Positions 13,129-28,251 of a stretch of 64,000 nt of DNA are shown here, in pieces. The DNA is from Chrysomallon squamiferum (Eukaryota; Mollusca; Gastropoda; Neomphalida; Peltospiridae). Under the pieces are notes generated by a model that searched no databases, had not been told where the DNA came from, and worked only from the letters and a program-made list of their open reading frames with translations. The position numbers and the translations under genes are program-made. How positions within the stretch are numbered: the first letter of the stretch is position 1; every line of letters begins with the position of its first letter. The stretch covers positions 14,635,456 through 14,699,455 of the forward strand of contig CM022671.1 in the NCBI GenBank assembly GCA_012295275.1. The letters are read 5' to 3'.

Positions 13129-14691
13129 CTTCAATGGGAACTAAAACTCATGCGAACAAATCAAAAAGCTAATTACCATTCATTATCAGTGGTTAATAAA
13201 CAACTTCAATCAATCATTTACATACACATGTACCATCATCTAACAATATTAAGTCGGTTTAAGATTTTGTACCACAACAAAAACAAAACGGTACTAAAAT
13301 CAATACAAAAGATTGATTCTTTTTAGTTCATATGTATGTAGATAGTGATGACACTGTTATTTTTCTTTTTCTCAAAATGTTATTCTAATGGCGTTACATT
13401 CTCAGAGTTCTTGCTAACGACACATTTGTATTCTACTGTTTAACTAGCGAAGACAATCCAAGCCATGTGAATATCAGTTTGTTTCTCAAGGGAAATAAAT
13501 CCTTGGTGATTAATTAGCATAGCTTTGATGTCGTTAGACTTTATTCAGGTCAGTTTTAATGACGTCTGTAGAAATTGCACTCGGTACATTTTGGTAATGA
13601 AATGAAGAAAACTATTTTCCTTGCTATTTTGCAAAGTTTATGTATCTAATTTTGTGATAATGCGTTCAGAATTCAATAAAGAGGCAGTTTGTGTGCTGTT
13701 TATTGTTTGTATAATTTTATTTTGTTTTGGAAGGAAGAGGGAGGCAGTCACACACACACACACACAAACACAAACACACATACAGATACAGAATGACACA
13801 CACCAAAAAACATGTCAGGCGAGGTAAGCACTGAAAACCCCCACATTTAGTCATGTATAAACCAAAAATATTTTTCTGTATTTGAAACAGAGGCAGAGCA
13901 AGATTCTATTATAGACTGTACTTATAACTTGTATACCTACAATGGTACTTTTTGTTTATTCAAATATTAATACTGTAAAATCTAAAATATTAAAACTGAT
14001 ATTAACAAATTATCAGATTAATAAATGCAACCAAATAAAATTGAAATTTTTTTTTTTAAAAATAATTTAAATAAAAGTAAGGAAAAATTAAGAAAAATGA
14101 TAAATGCTTATGCAACAATTTTTTTATTTAATAACAATGAGCATTACTACATATAACAAATATTACAACTAAAAATAGAAACCAATGTTGCTTTAGACAA
14201 ATGAAAATCAATACCTTCAATGGAATATTGGTCGTAAGTAATTAACTTAAAAATATATATATTAATTTGCTAAGTAACACAACCCTGCAAAACTAAACAA
14301 TGTTTGATTTTCACACCTGTCATCGTAAAGACAAATGACAATGAAAACAAAATTAATTAAATATCTGATAACTTTTGATTGAATAATATGTTTCATTGTA
14401 AAAATGCTTGAAAACAGAAAAATATAAAAAATAAACCCAACAAAATAATAACAATAATAAACAAATAAATATATATGTAGATAAATATAAAATAAATAAT
14501 ACTAATAATGATGATAATAAATAAATAAATAAATAAATATAATTTTTCAAAAGTTTAAAAAGAAAAGAAAAGAACATAAACAAAAAAGAAAAATGTTAAT
14601 TATGTTAACATTGAATCACTTTATTTAATTTATATGTTAAACATGATGACAAAACTGTTATAAAGTGTGTATGTGTACATATGTAAGTGTG

Positions 14692-14729
<38 letters not shown>

Positions 14730-15646
14730 TTTTGTATCTCCATAAGAGAGTATATCTTATTTCAGATAAAATAAAACGTTTTTCTAAATGTAATTTCTTA
14801 TTCTGAAATTAATTCAATATTGTTATTTTTTTTATTTTTTATATCTTATGTTAACAATGAAAATCAAACAACAATAACAAATAAATAAATTCATAAATAA
14901 ATATGACATTTCATAATAATAAATAATAAATGAAAAAAAAAAACACATTAAAAATAAATAAATAAAAATTAGAAATAAAATAAAAAAAAATAATTATTAA
15001 ATAAAACAAAAAGAAAATATCAAAACATAATGGAATGAAATTTAAAAAAAAATAAATGTGAAAGGTAAAGAAATAAATAAATAAAAATATAAATTTCAAA
15101 AGTTAATGGATTTCCCTTCAAAGCAGGGATAAAATATTTAGAAATATAAACATAATCATCAGTTAACTACATGGCATCAATAACTGTAGAAACAGGAATA
15201 CATTTTTACTTACACACTAAGATGAGTTTCGAAATGGATCTTACTAGTCTACTTCAAACGTTCATATAATAAATTATTATTATTACTGAAAAATTGGATT
15301 TATCATTAAGTTCTCATCACTAGAATATTAAATTCTATATGACGATGTTTCAAAATTTAATATAACAAACAAATTTATGGTTTTTTTTGTCTTTTAAATT
15401 TGAAATACAATGATATTAATCTGAAAAACTATTCAAAATAATCAAGTAAAAAAAAAAAAAAAAAGAACAAAAAAAACCAACAAACAAACGATAAATAAAT
15501 AAAAAAATAAAATAAATTAGGGACCAGGTGTCTCTCATTACCTGTATATCTAGTAAAATACTTTATTACATTTCCCCTTTTCAGAAAACTTTTAAATTAA
15601 TTCCTGGACCAAAATGATATAAAGATGTTTACTTTAAGTGTGTGTG

Positions 15647-15701
<55 letters not shown>

Positions 15702-16770
15702 TATTCATGTATGTGCTGAACAATTGCTTCAAAACAACATTTGCAACAGTATGCATTATTTTTCAGAACAATAAACACATATTCAATCAAATATGAATAC
15801 AAAGGAACAATGAAACAAATTTTCTCGCTGATAATTGATACTGTCATACATACACATTAATTGTTATAATAAATTGCACTTCTATTATGAGACAACATCT
15901 CCAGCAGAGAGCAAAACATGAAATCATTGTTAAACACATACTGTTTTCTGCAGCAAAAAGTATTAAAGATAAAAAAAAAAAAATAATGATAACAATAAAG
16001 AAAACCTCCTAAAAATCTCACTTCCAGAATGCTTTTCATGAAATATTTGACACGTTAATTCCTGGTAATAATAAATCATATGCAATATAAATTACATTAA
16101 AAAAATAAAATTATAATAATAAAAATAAAATTATAATAATAAAAATAAAATAAAATAAACTATCTATTTATTTTAAAGTCACTTCAAAAACAAACACACT
16201 GAGACTCTTTGGTGACTAGTTCTAAACTATTCTGAGGAATATACTAATATCTACACATACATATGGATTAACTTAAAAATATGTTTGTATGTATTTTTGT
16301 ACATGAAGAAATCTATTCCCAAATGCCCTCAGTCCATTTACATTCAACTTGATATTTGATTGGAAGTATTTATTAACATGACTTTTTCTTTGATTATTTC
16401 TTCTGTCACAGAAGGCACTCATTAGTTTATAACATCTTAACATGAGTACTGTCACAAAATGAAAACAGGAAAGATCTCTTCATGCATTGAATAGAAAATG
16501 AGATCAGTGCATTTTCAAACAGTACGTTTTAACTAAAGCAAATTTAGTAATTTAGTTTGAATTTACCCTAAAAATCAATCACAATAAAATCATAACAAAA
16601 CAATACAGCAAATGAACAACTTACAACTTGGCGTTTTGTTTAAACTGATTTTCAAACTCATTTGTGGACTTGTTAGTCAAGTGAGTGTCTACATTAATAA
16701 TCATCTTCCTAAACTACACTGAAAAAAAATACAACACAAAAAAAAAGAAAAAAAAAGGAAACAGACACAC

Positions 16771-16801
<31 letters not shown>

Positions 16802-17385
16802 ATAAATATATAAATAAAGAAAATAAAGAAAATAGTAAAAAAACAACAAACAAAAATGCTTTTTTTTAAAAGTTAAAATTTAAACCTTTTAACAATACAC
16901 AAGTAATTAAGTAGCTGTGTCTTTCAGCTTTACATGTAAAAGGATGCAGAAGCTGATGAATATGATCAGTAACAAGTAATATTTTTGATTATTTGTTTGT
17001 AACAAAATACCATTGATTCGTTTTACAATTTGATTCCAATATTAGCCCAAAAGAGCAAATACTGTTTAAATAAAAAAAAAAAAAAAAAATGACTTTATCA
17101 AACATGAATGAAAAATGTAGCAATAAAAATGATCATCATCATGACTCCAAAATGCAACATTGTTGAATATTGCCATCCAGAATGAGTTATGATATTAATT
17201 TTTAATTACCATGCCTACCATTTCAGAATTGTTAAATATATTTTTTATTCCGAAATATTCATCAATATTTAATATTTTCATTTAGCCAGCAGTAAAGAGA
17301 AAATTTAATAGTACCAACAAGTACAAACACTACTCTCAACAATCAAGAATAATTAAAATGCTGCTTCTAAAATAAAACATTATAA
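13129..17385. other. AT-rich intergenic region between convergent genes
   Basis: About 4.3 kb without a supported exon. It contains a CA-type tract at 13750-13800, AAAT/ATAAA repeats at 14440-14560 and 14880-15090, GT runs at 14697-14725 and 15640-15698, and A runs at 15449-15465 and 16770-16797. The right portion is probably the long 3' UTR of TPST, whose stop is at 17386-17388 on the minus strand. Open frames here are low-complexity. Confidence 0.6.
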
Positions 17386-17942
17386 TCAGTGATGTGATGT
17401 TTTATTATCTATACTTGTTTTTGAATTTACGCTTTTTAAACCTACTTGTTGATTGCTTGGAGACTTACTTAAAATATCTTTCTCACGTTTTAGCCAAAAA
17501 TGGTAATTTTTCTGAACATGGATGGTGTTATCAGCCACTTCTGTGTCTGCATCTCCGTAGTTTGGAGGATTCGCTTCTGGGTCATATCCGAGGACCTTCA
17601 ACATGGGTGCTATAGTTGCCATTTCCCTGACAACGTCATCTGGAATATGTCCTACCCATTTTGACAAGGCTTGAAGGTTTACAGGTTTGATGACTTGATC
17701 AGTAGACTTTTCAGACCTAAAACAAAGAGAAAGAAGGAAAAAAAAAAACCCCAACAAAACAAACAGTTTTGAGATGAAAACAGTGACTAATAATATGAAT
17801 GGTTATTATAAACAGGACTGGCTTTCAACATATAGGCAACTGTTTTGAGCTTTGAGGTATGAAAAGATCTTCAAAAAAGCTAAGAACATTTAAGATTTCA
17901 ATTTTTTTTAATGTATTGTAAACTATATTTAAGAAATCATGT

Positions 17943-17994
<52 letters not shown>

Positions 17995-19234
17995 TTATAT
18001 ATAGTGAATTTTAAGTGAAGAAACTAATATTTTCCAATGAAACAAATTCAGTAACCCCATACATATAATCTTTTATTTTAACATGCAACATCAGTTAACA
18101 AGAAAGCAGAAACTGAACAACAATTTTTTTTTATGATTTTAAAATTTAAATGAACTAGAATTTAAAATGTATTAATATGTATTCAGTTTCCATATTTAAT
18201 TCCATACTAAATTTTAAAAAAATATAATAATAATAACCTTTTTATACTCTAACCCTTATGTATATATATATAAAAAAAAATAATAATAATAAAAAATAAC
18301 GAATCCAAAAAAAAAAAGAAGAAATTTATAAATAGATAAATAGAAAAACAACAGGCCTTAACCATTATCAGCATATAAAAGAAAAAAGAAAAACTGAAAG
18401 CAATAATTACCGTGACAGAGATATGCCACCTTTCTTCCCAATAAACTGTTCGTGATGAAGGACAGACTGGTTCCATGGCAAATCCAGAAATCTCAGTATT
18501 CGTCTCATCCACAGCTCTGGATGCAGCACAAGCTGTTCGTAGTAAATAGGCATGCATCTTTCCTGTCCCACTCGCAGACACTGTCCATACATGAACTCCA
18601 TTGCCTGGTTCCACTTCTGCAAACACTTCCTGTAACTCTTGAGATCAAAGCCGGAGATTGTCACTTTTCGTGTGATTATGGAATAAACGACTGCACGTCC
18701 GTCGCGAATTAGAAGTATAAACTTTGCGTTGGGAAACAGTTTGCTGAGATACACTGTTGACTTCAGAGTGAACGGGTCCTTGTTGCACAGGCGGGGTGCA
18801 GCTTCCCCGTGTTTGGCTATGATTTCTAAGATGAAAGACCGGACAGCTGAGTCGATGACTTCGCCAGTGACTCCTGCCTCCAGCAGACGCAGCTGCTCCG
18901 AGCCAGATTTTTCCCACTGCATCCTCATCCCCAGGATCCTAGGAATCACCCGCGTTTCCTCACCACACCTGACGTCTGGGTGAGCATCAATCATGGCTCG
19001 CATCAGTGTCGTTCCACTCCGAGGCATTCCCCCAATGAAAACAAGATCCATGTTTGCATCGTAGGGAATTGCCTGACTGTGTTCATCATAAATGTATTTC
19101 ACAGGATCTCTAGGTACCATAAACATCTTAGCAGTCTTGTTACATGGCAGCATGAAGTAGACAAAAAACATCACAAGGAAACAGAGTAAAGCAGTAAAAT
19201 AAAACTTCTTCCTCATTGTTGTTCTTAAACTCAT
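17386..19234 (-). CDS. TPST: Tyrosylprotein sulfotransferase
   Basis: Transfers sulfate from PAPS to tyrosines of secreted and membrane proteins in the trans-Golgi. Two coding exons, 19234-18411 and 17716-17386, join as CG|G (phase 2) to give 384 residues, close to the usual ~370. Type II membrane layout: short basic cytosolic tail, membrane segment at about residues 11-29, lumenal catalytic domain. The PAPS-binding loop [13 protein letters not shown] is at residues 68-80, followed by [18 protein letters not shown], which holds the catalytic glutamate. [25 protein letters not shown] and [17 protein letters not shown] are further family landmarks, and exon 2 opens with [10 protein letters not shown]. 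The start is the first Met of [10 protein letters not shown]; the second Met at residue 7 is possible. Molluscs may have one or two TPST genes, so the paralogue number is left open. Confidence 0.97.
17717..18410 (-). other. TPST intron with (CA)n tract
   Basis: A 694-bp intron with donor GTAATT and acceptor TTTGTTTTAG. It contains a CA microsatellite at about 17946-17992 and A-rich runs near 18270-18320. No other feature is seen. Confidence 0.9.
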
Positions 19235-20689
19235 TATGATTTGTGAATAATTACATCAGCCTTTTACTTATTCACATATGACCAGACAAATATTTTGTAA
19301 TCATTTCAGCTATATTTTTAATAGTTATCTTTCTGCCAGCTGACAACCAATCAGTACTTTTAGTTAATGTTATTCCAGTCACAGTTTACAGTTTCAACAC
19401 ATTTTTTAATTACATAACTAAAACATGGCTTTATGTTTGAAACCGGCTCCCCATCACACAGTAATCCTGTTTGGAGCGTTACTGCCACTGAGTGTTGTCT
19501 GAAGATAAAAAGTGTGTTTGTCATTTCAGCTGGAGGAACTCAATCTGAAAATCACAAGAGAAAATAATTATTTATTGGTTACTGCTGCCAACAGGTCTTT
19601 TGTGCAGATACAGCGAGACAATTCAACTTGATCACAGGTTCCAGCTTACAACATGAGTTAACAAAAAAAAAAAATATAAAAAAAAACCCACCCAAAAAAT
19701 GAAATAAATCAAGAAATCAACTATAGAAGAAACAATATCAGGTTAATTCTAGAAAACTGTAAATTAATTAAGGCTGTTTAAAGAGGCATCAAGCATGATT
19801 TAATAAAATATGCCCTATTTTTATTATAATTAAATAAACATTAATGATGCTCATAAACAGTCCATCAGCAAGATCCCTAAATGTGAAGTATAGCGAGATT
19901 TAACTTTCCCAACATTTTTTTGTTACATGAATAAATGTACCACAGACTTGAACAAACATTTTCCAAATGTTGCTACATAGCCTTCATGTATCCTATTCTG
20001 ATTATGTTATTTCCATCTGCATCAGATGATTCTGGCATTGTAACAGGCTGGGTGGTAATGAGAACACAGGCAAGTGTAATTATTTATTCGTGGAAAAATA
20101 AAAAAAAATAAAAAATATAAAACCTGCTTTGCTTGAAGATTTATACAGACTTGGTGACTGTAGACTAGATTGAGTGGTGGCAGTTTACAACATAATTTTA
20201 CTGTGTTTGTATTAGTGTATCCCCTGAAGCATTGGCTGATGTCAGTGAGGAGTAAAACAAAAAAAATTTATGTAGATATAAATACACAGAGCATTTTTTG
20301 GGATTATAAATAGAGACAGCAGTATACTGCTGAACAGTCAAAAATATATATTGTTGTTTTTTTATCAAATTATTCATCTTTAATATTATATTTCTTTTGC
20401 AAACATAATATCAGTGACAGATTTTATAATAATTTGTCAAAATAATGTGCCAGGAAACAAAAACTGGTTTTGAATGGCTAACAGCTTATGGCTATTATTC
20501 ATTACGTCATTACAATTGATTACATTTATTTAATAGGACACAATGCATAAATGTTTGTTCTTAGAAACAGTATAATAAAATAACTGTTATCGTCAAAATA
20601 AATAGGAATGTACTTGCTTTGTAATAACACTCTTTCTAGTTAACAGATGGCATTTTTCATACATCATTTAATCTTATTAAGCACTTATA

Positions 20690-20935
20690 GCAAACAGAGC
20701 TGTCAAATGGAAAATTGCTTTTGTTGCCGATCTGTGAATTTTTCATATATATATGAAAAAGAAAGAAAAATATTTAAGAGCAAACTAGGAGCTGTGAAGT
20801 GGAACATTTCTCTTGTTGCCAATTCATTATTTTTATGCATAATTTAAAAAAAAATTGTTGCCAGTTCATTATTTTTATGAATAATTAAAAAAAATGGTTG
20901 CCAGTTCATTATTTTTATGAATAATTTTTAAAAAA
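20690..20935. repeat. Nested tandem repeats
   Basis: A ~92-bp unit containing CTTTTGTTGCC / CTCTTGTTGCC repeats at about 20690 and 20780. The second copy expands into three ~41-bp subunits of the form GTTGCCAGTTCATTATTTTT, starting at 20815, 20857 and 20897. This looks like a repeat growing within a repeat. Confidence 0.75.
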
Positions 20936-21245
20936 AAAACTATTTAAAAAAAATGGACTAAAACATAATTTTGGGTTGTTTTTTTCATCTGAATTGATGA
21001 CTAGTTTATTTCTTATCTTCTTTCTCTTATGTATTTTTTTTTTTTTTTTTCTTTTTCTTATGTTAGTAAAGAGAAATTTTGCAGACACTTATGATATTAT
21101 TTTGTTTTAAAATCTAAGTAATATATATCTGAGTACAGTGCTGAAAACTAAAATTACTTATAAAATACATCAAGTTTTATATCTTTCTAAATTATATATA
21201 TTTTGTTCTGCTGATAACACAAATTACCAAACAATGTATAAGAGA

Positions 21246-21416
21246 AGACTGTCATTTTTACTTTCTTTTTATGTTTATAACCCATTTTATTAAAACATTT
21301 GGCAGTAAATGAATTAATTAAAATACAAAGAGACTGTCATTTTTATTTTATTTTATGTTTATGACACATTTTATTTTAAGATTTGGCAATAAATAAATTA
21401 ATTAATTAAAATACAC
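21246..21416. repeat. 85-bp tandem duplication
   Basis: AGACTGTCATTTTTA starts both copies, at 21246 and 21331, and both end in AATTAATTAAAATACA. About 85% similar by eye. Confidence 0.75.
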
Positions 21417-22959
21417 ACACACATACACACAATGCAAAGAAGGAAGTCTTAAAAAATGTTAGCTGCATACATTAAAACTGCACCATGTTGCTCTTCACCA
21501 ATTAATGTCAACTATGATTTTTGTGTCACTTATCTGAAGTATTATATATAAATGAATATATATAATTTTGATAAAATCAAGTACATTTTGCCATTGAATC
21601 ACATCCTGATGGCTAAACAGACAACTGTGAATATATATCATTGGTTAACATACTATAACTATCAATTTCAACAGCTGCAAAATTTTTTTATCTACATGTT
21701 TTTTGACAAATAATTCTGAAATAATATTATCATGTTATTTTTATTTTTTTTATAAATTTCAGGAAACAAATAATATTTGGTCATAAATGTAATTGCATTT
21801 TTTGTCTGTATATTTTTGTGGGGTTCTGTGGATTTTTTTTGTTTGGTTGTTTATTTATCTATTTATTTATTTTTGGTGGTTCAGAAATTTACAATTCTTT
21901 TAAAAAGATCATTTTAATTTTTTTTTTTTAATACTCAGAAATAAAATCATTAACAATTATCAATATTGTGAAATGAAAAATAGATTAATTAATAGTCATC
22001 TGTTGTTTTTGATTCTGCTTTAAAAAAGATAAAAATGTTATAATTTTGATATTAAATCTAATAAGATTTCAGTCTCCAAAACACTGCAGAAGAAGAACTG
22101 TATTGAATAATGTCTCCTGAGACAAATTTTAATTCTCTTTAAGCACAACTGTCACAGCATTACAGAAAGTATATCATAAACAATAAACAAATTTTAGCTG
22201 TATTTCAAAATATACAACAATCACTGAAAGATCTTTTTAAAATATGACACTTTATTAGCTGCCAGTGTTTAACTAAACAAGACAGTATTTCTATGGACAT
22301 ACTTGAAGTTGCTGCAAGTTCCAATTAATAAACATTTTCTATCAGTGTTTTCTAATCTTATCTTATATCTGTAAAGTTTAATATAATTTAAACAAGTGTC
22401 TGGAAAAATTACTCTATAATTATTTCCCCATGCCTCTTTAAAGGGGCAGTGTATCAGGAAGAATTTGTATTCTAAAAGAATGTGAAAAAGTTAAAGGTTT
22501 CCCAGTATTTTAAATAAAATATATATGTATTACAGTTTAAAAAAAAAATAATAATAAAATAAAAAATGGTTATATATTTATTTTAATCACCAAATTCCCT
22601 TGACTTTAATTATTTCGTTTTCTTTTCTGGAATAGTTCATAAATACATTAACATGTATCCACTCCTTTTTACTTCTGCAATTCATATTTATGAAGAACAG
22701 CTGACAGTTTTAATAGTTCTAAAGATGTAAAATTTAGTTATAACAGAAGCATACAATTAAACTTGATTTCTCTGATTAAGAGAATCGTCTGAATATGGTG
22801 AACTCTAAAAACAACTCCTACACAGAAACTTGTATTGTTTTATTTTTCTTAACGCAAGAACCTTTAATAATATACTCACTTCTATTCCAGAAAGACACAA
22901 TATTGCTAAAATGTCACGAACAATAAACACATGTTAGCAGCATTTCTAAATAAACATGG

Positions 22960-23330
22960 CTGTCATCACAGCTGAACCATCCTTTTAGAAATCTGGAGAC
23001 ATGTCATTAGCCACTAATTGTTTAACTACACGTGTGTGTAGCTAATTGAAGATGTAATGGAAAAGAACCTGTGATTCTCTCTGTGTTCTCTCTTGTACAA
23101 AGAGTATTGATCTGAGAACAAGCCTAAACCTTGCACCTGGTCTCGCATTAACGGAATCTACAAACATTAACGCATCACACTATGCCTGCTGCAGTTCCCG
23201 ATTACCCTGACCACCTCTCTGATGTCAACACTTCTTCAAAATCATTAGTATTTGACCAGATTCTGTCATCAGCATTTATCTCCGTGCAGTCTGAAGGGTT
23301 TTCTTGGGCAAACTGAATCTCAGTGAAAAA
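22960..23330. other. GC-richer island in an AT-rich stretch; possible regulatory element
   Basis: Base composition here is clearly more balanced than the surrounding several kilobases, with few homopolymers. No open frame or splice pattern supports an exon. A conserved non-coding element or enhancer is one explanation, an old mobile-element insertion another. Confidence 0.25.
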
Positions 23331-26300
23331 AACAAAAGCAGTGCTGTGTATAAGCTCTGATGGAAAATTCTTCTAGATTTGCTGACATTTATTAGAAGAA
23401 ACACTGAGGCTTCAAAACAAAACAAAAATTAACCTTAATCATCACAACTCTTAAAACATTCCAGTTATGTCTTTTATATAACTAGTTCTTATACACATCA
23501 ATGAAAGTAATATTACCTTTCAACGTACACATTTGGATTTTTAATTTAAAGAGTAATTTAATGAAAAAGTATAAATATGTTACAATATTTTGCCCAGAGA
23601 ATTATAAAAATAATAATAATTTTAAAAAAAATTTAGAGAAAATTATAAAAAAATTCTATATATAAAGTGTCCTGTTGATATGTTACAATGGTTTATGAAA
23701 ACAGACATTCCTTTTTTTCTGAAAAGTTCTGGAGAGCCTGTTATTGATGAATTTCAGTATCATCGAAAATGTATTTCATTGGAGCCTATTCTGCATTTTA
23801 AATCTTGCAGGAATACAATATATATATATATACAACATGAAAATAACTGAAAAGCTAATATAAATTTTGTTGATAAGTATAGTTTGCGCATTTTAGTTAT
23901 TAGAACTTCAGTAAATGTGTAAACAATTCTTTTGATTGTTGTTCACACTGTTGATAGCAAAACAAAAGTGAAAAACATTTATCAATAATGTTCTCACATT
24001 AATGCGATTTTATTGGCCTCTTGAGGTCATATGCTGTATTGGTGAATTCACATGTGTGATATAAAACTTTTTGTCTGACTACTTCAAGGACTATGTATAG
24101 TATCAGAAAAAGTGACTCTGACAGAATAATAGGACTCTAATAGGACACATTAGCAGTGTTTAAATTATATATGTTATAAACAATATTACACTTCTAGATT
24201 TTTTGTTGCTGCCACTAACATACTAGGCTATAAATCTAATTAAAGATCACTGCAAGTAATGTGATTGACAGAATCTGGATTCTTGATGGAATATCCTCTT
24301 CAATAATATCAATATTATGATGTCTTGCCCACTGCTTGCTGAGATACATTGTGTCTAATGATTGGCAGCCTTGACCATTTGACCAAAATATTTATGGTCA
24401 AATTTCCAAAAGTGTATAAAATTTGATAATCAGGCATTTTATAAATACAGAATTGGGAAAGTCATATTTTTTACCATTTTATTTCATCATGGAATCATGT
24501 AGAAGCAGATATTTGTAATCTGGCTTCCCTGTATTGCTATTAGAAAACATCATTCTAATCAGGTATTAACTATATGGAAAATATAAAAATGTCAGTGAAT
24601 TAATCAATGGTTGCGAAATACAATGCTTTGTTTGAGTTGTGTCTGCACAATTCAATTTCACAGCATATGAATTCAGCTTGTATGCCTTTCACAAACAAGT
24701 AAAAAAAAAGGAGATCTAGAGATAAATATTTTATTCTGTGGGCATCTGTTTGACAGCGTTGATTCCAAAGAGACACAATGTGCTAGAACTGACTTCAGAC
24801 AAACCTCAAATCAAATAATGAGTAACATTTCTTCATATAACTAATGATTTTTTCAGAGGCTGTCATTTGCTTATCTGAAAAATTGACAGCTGACAGTAAA
24901 CTGTATTTTGGGGAGAATTTGGCTTGCACTGAATAATCCTACAGATAATATTTGATATTTATTTGGAATAATTCATAAGAGGTAATGAAATTCTGAAACA
25001 AATTATATGTTGTTGATTTTTTTAACATTTACTTTTCCCCCTACAAATTAAAATATATTTACACTGCAGATTTCTTATCAAATAAAGTTTAGTAATTTGT
25101 AAAAAGGAAACACATTTTATTTTGTAACCCTTACTTTTTGGTAGCCCTTATTTATTTAGCTTACGGTGTAATAGTATTTTTGTATCAAAAATATTTACTC
25201 TTGGATGGTCCTAAAACTTCAATCCAATAATGCCAAAATGATGAGGACTATTTGTAAACAAGAGTATAAAATTACTTTTTCTTCCTAAAGATTTCATTTC
25301 TGATCTACAAATATCTACCAATTAACAATATAGGTTACGCTTTTGTATGATTATGATCCTTGTTTTCTAGCTGATCTAAATGACACTGAGATTACTGGAA
25401 TTAGAGAGATTGATGCTGAAGATACTTACAACTGATTTCATTGTCACATCTCCTCAAAACCAAAGTTGTTAATTCCATGTTGTGCACATCTATGATATAT
25501 CTGTGTAATACAGACCACTGAAACAAGTTAACATACATAGATACAGATACAATACAGTTAAAAAAACAACCCCAAAAACAAAAACAAAAACCGAATAAAT
25601 TACATTTCCTATAAAGATGATGAACTAATAACAGTAATAAACTAATTGATTATAACTAATAATCTAAATAACATTTATATATTTACCGCCAACTGATATC
25701 CATAACTGACAATTTTGTATTACCTTTTTATTTATTGATTTAATTTTTTATTTTTTTTAGATCAGGTTACAAGTAATATCACACTGCCTGAAGTATTCAG
25801 TACACATTTGTATTAGTTTTGACTACACATCTAAAGGCTCTAGATAAAGTAATGCAGATAGGTATTTTATTGACTTTATTATGATTATGGTTGTAAAGAC
25901 TATATTATTTTCTATAGAGAACATGATATCTTACATTATGTCAACCAATCAAGACAGGTTATTTTATTATTATTATATATTTTGGATTTATTTTTGCTGT
26001 TTGTAAATTATATTATTTGGTTTTTGACTTTGTTATATGCAATGAATACTGTAACACAACAATAACAACAAGTAATCATAATATACATTTTTAAAATATT
26101 TGTATAATATTTTTACATAACTGAATATTTATTCATATAAAAAATTGTTAAAATCAATATTTATAGGTTACTTTATCATACCATATCATACATGCATGCT
26201 TTGATTACAAATAACTACAGTATTATTGGGAACAAAATATGAATTTGAATACTAAAATATTATATTAAACCTGGAATCATAATCTGCTTTTCTACTTTCA

Positions 26301-26817
26301 ATAATGAAATTTCTGTTAGATAGGACAGGTAAATAGATATATAAATCTGAAGAGTCCAAAAATATTAATAATAATGATGATGATGATGGTGATGATGATA
26401 ATGGTGATAAAAATAAAATAAATAAATAAATAAAATCTGACTTTTCTAAACTGCAAATCTATTAACAATTATTAGAAAATATTAATTATTCATTTATAAA
26501 TGCTTAAAAACAGAAAAACCAAAAAGATTAGTCTGAAATTCAGTATAAATTTCAGACAAATAAATGTTATCCACATAGGAAGGAACAAAAACATGTATAA
26601 CAGAAATAATGTGTTTGTTCTGTGTTCCAAGATTACCTTTCCAAATAAACACCCATCAAAAACAATTTCTCAGGTAAAAGGTACATACTTATTTTGGTTT
26701 TGATGACAAAACCATGTTCAGAAATATTATTGCATCCACCATTGATGTAGATCTATTTAATGTATTAACATGCACACATTATTTCCCAATATATCTTACA
26801 CTGCCTGTGAATTTAAA

Positions 26818-26934
26818 ACAGTGGTTCTTAACTTTTTTCTTTCCAAATAATTTTAATGGTTGAAACCATTTAAATTCATTTTCTTACTGGTCACAGAAGT
26901 ATATTAAATTATAAGTATTTATGTTTAAACCATA

Positions 26935-26965
<31 letters not shown>

Positions 26966-27120
26966 CATAAGTTAATATATTATTAAAATTAAAATACACT
27001 ACACCCTCCATTTAATGGACACGTGTTTGCTAGATTAAGGAAACTCAAAACAAAATATTGAATCTGTCTAAATTTTGACCCATCTAGGAGTTTGCAAAAT
27101 GTCCGAAAAGTGTTTCCTTG
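26818..27120. repeat. Possible relics of non-autonomous DNA transposons
   Basis: CAGTGGTTCTTAACTTTTTT at 26818 resembles hAT terminal repeats. At about 26998-27115, CTACACCCTCCATTTAATGG opposite AAAAGTGTTTCCTTGGACAA looks like the sequence style of pogo/Tc1-type miniature elements. No complete pair of ends or target duplications could be defined. Confidence 0.25.
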
Positions 27121-27358
27121 GACAAGGTAGTCTGGCTGTTTACCCTGACCTCTTGTGCACATTCTGTTTTATATTACAATTGTCTACATATATAACATTA
27201 TTTTTTAATTTTTATACATTGATAATGGTGCCTAAAAGCTAGGAAGCCACAGTGACTTAGAATAAAGTATTCTGATTCCCAGTAAACATTCATGACAAAA
27301 TAAGCTCAATCTGCTGTTGATCACGGTAAATTAAAAACAGCATATTTACATATATATA

Positions 27359-27398
<40 letters not shown>

Positions 27399-28251
27399 AA
27401 AACAAAAAATACACAAATACAAATCTGATTTAAAATAAACCAAAAGTTAAAAAAATAAATTATTTTATAAAAAAAAAAAAAAAAGATTAATAATTGAATA
27501 TAATATTTTAAATTGGGAAAATTTAGTTTGACCATTAGTACATTAATTACATATTAAGCATGACTTACAAGTTACAACCAAAATTAACCGTTTGATAATC
27601 ATAATAGATGCTTCTAGTTCCATGTATAACAATCACTAGAATTATCTGAATAAGAAAATTCCAAACATGAAACTAGAAAAAGATCAAATAAATTTATTAA
27701 TTAATGGTAAGTTAATACTGTTAGGTTTATTCTTAGTTAATACTTACAAATTAAAATAAGTACATCTTCGAACTCGTAGTCTCCGTTTCATTATTTAGCT
27801 GTCATTTCTAAATTGCCGATTGATCGTGAATTACTAATTAGACTTTTTAAAACTCAATTGAAACTATGCTGGAACCACATGTAACGCTACTTCGTGTATA
27901 AATGAAGAATGATCGTTTATTTTTATTTTATTTATTCCGTTCTTAATAACTAGCTTTATTTTTAAGAAATATGTATAAAATTAAAGTGATATAAGGGAAG
28001 TAACTACATAGTAGAGTAACTGGTTTTGTAATATCTCCTGAACTATCCGCAAAAGTCGAGTCCCAGTGGAAATATAGTCAGAGTTTTCTTCAGATTATAA
28101 ACAGTGTTCAGCTGAATCTTAGGTTTCCTAATTTATTCAAAATAATAATTAATGCATATTATTGTTTAATCTGAACAATTTTGTGAGTTACAGCTGCAGA
28201 AAATTCGTTCAACTTACGTTTCCGAAAAGAATATTAGAAAAATAAAAGCCA

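Noticed and set aside
18452-19189. Several plus- and minus-strand frames across the TPST exon
   Set aside because: Other-frame readings of the TPST coding exon.
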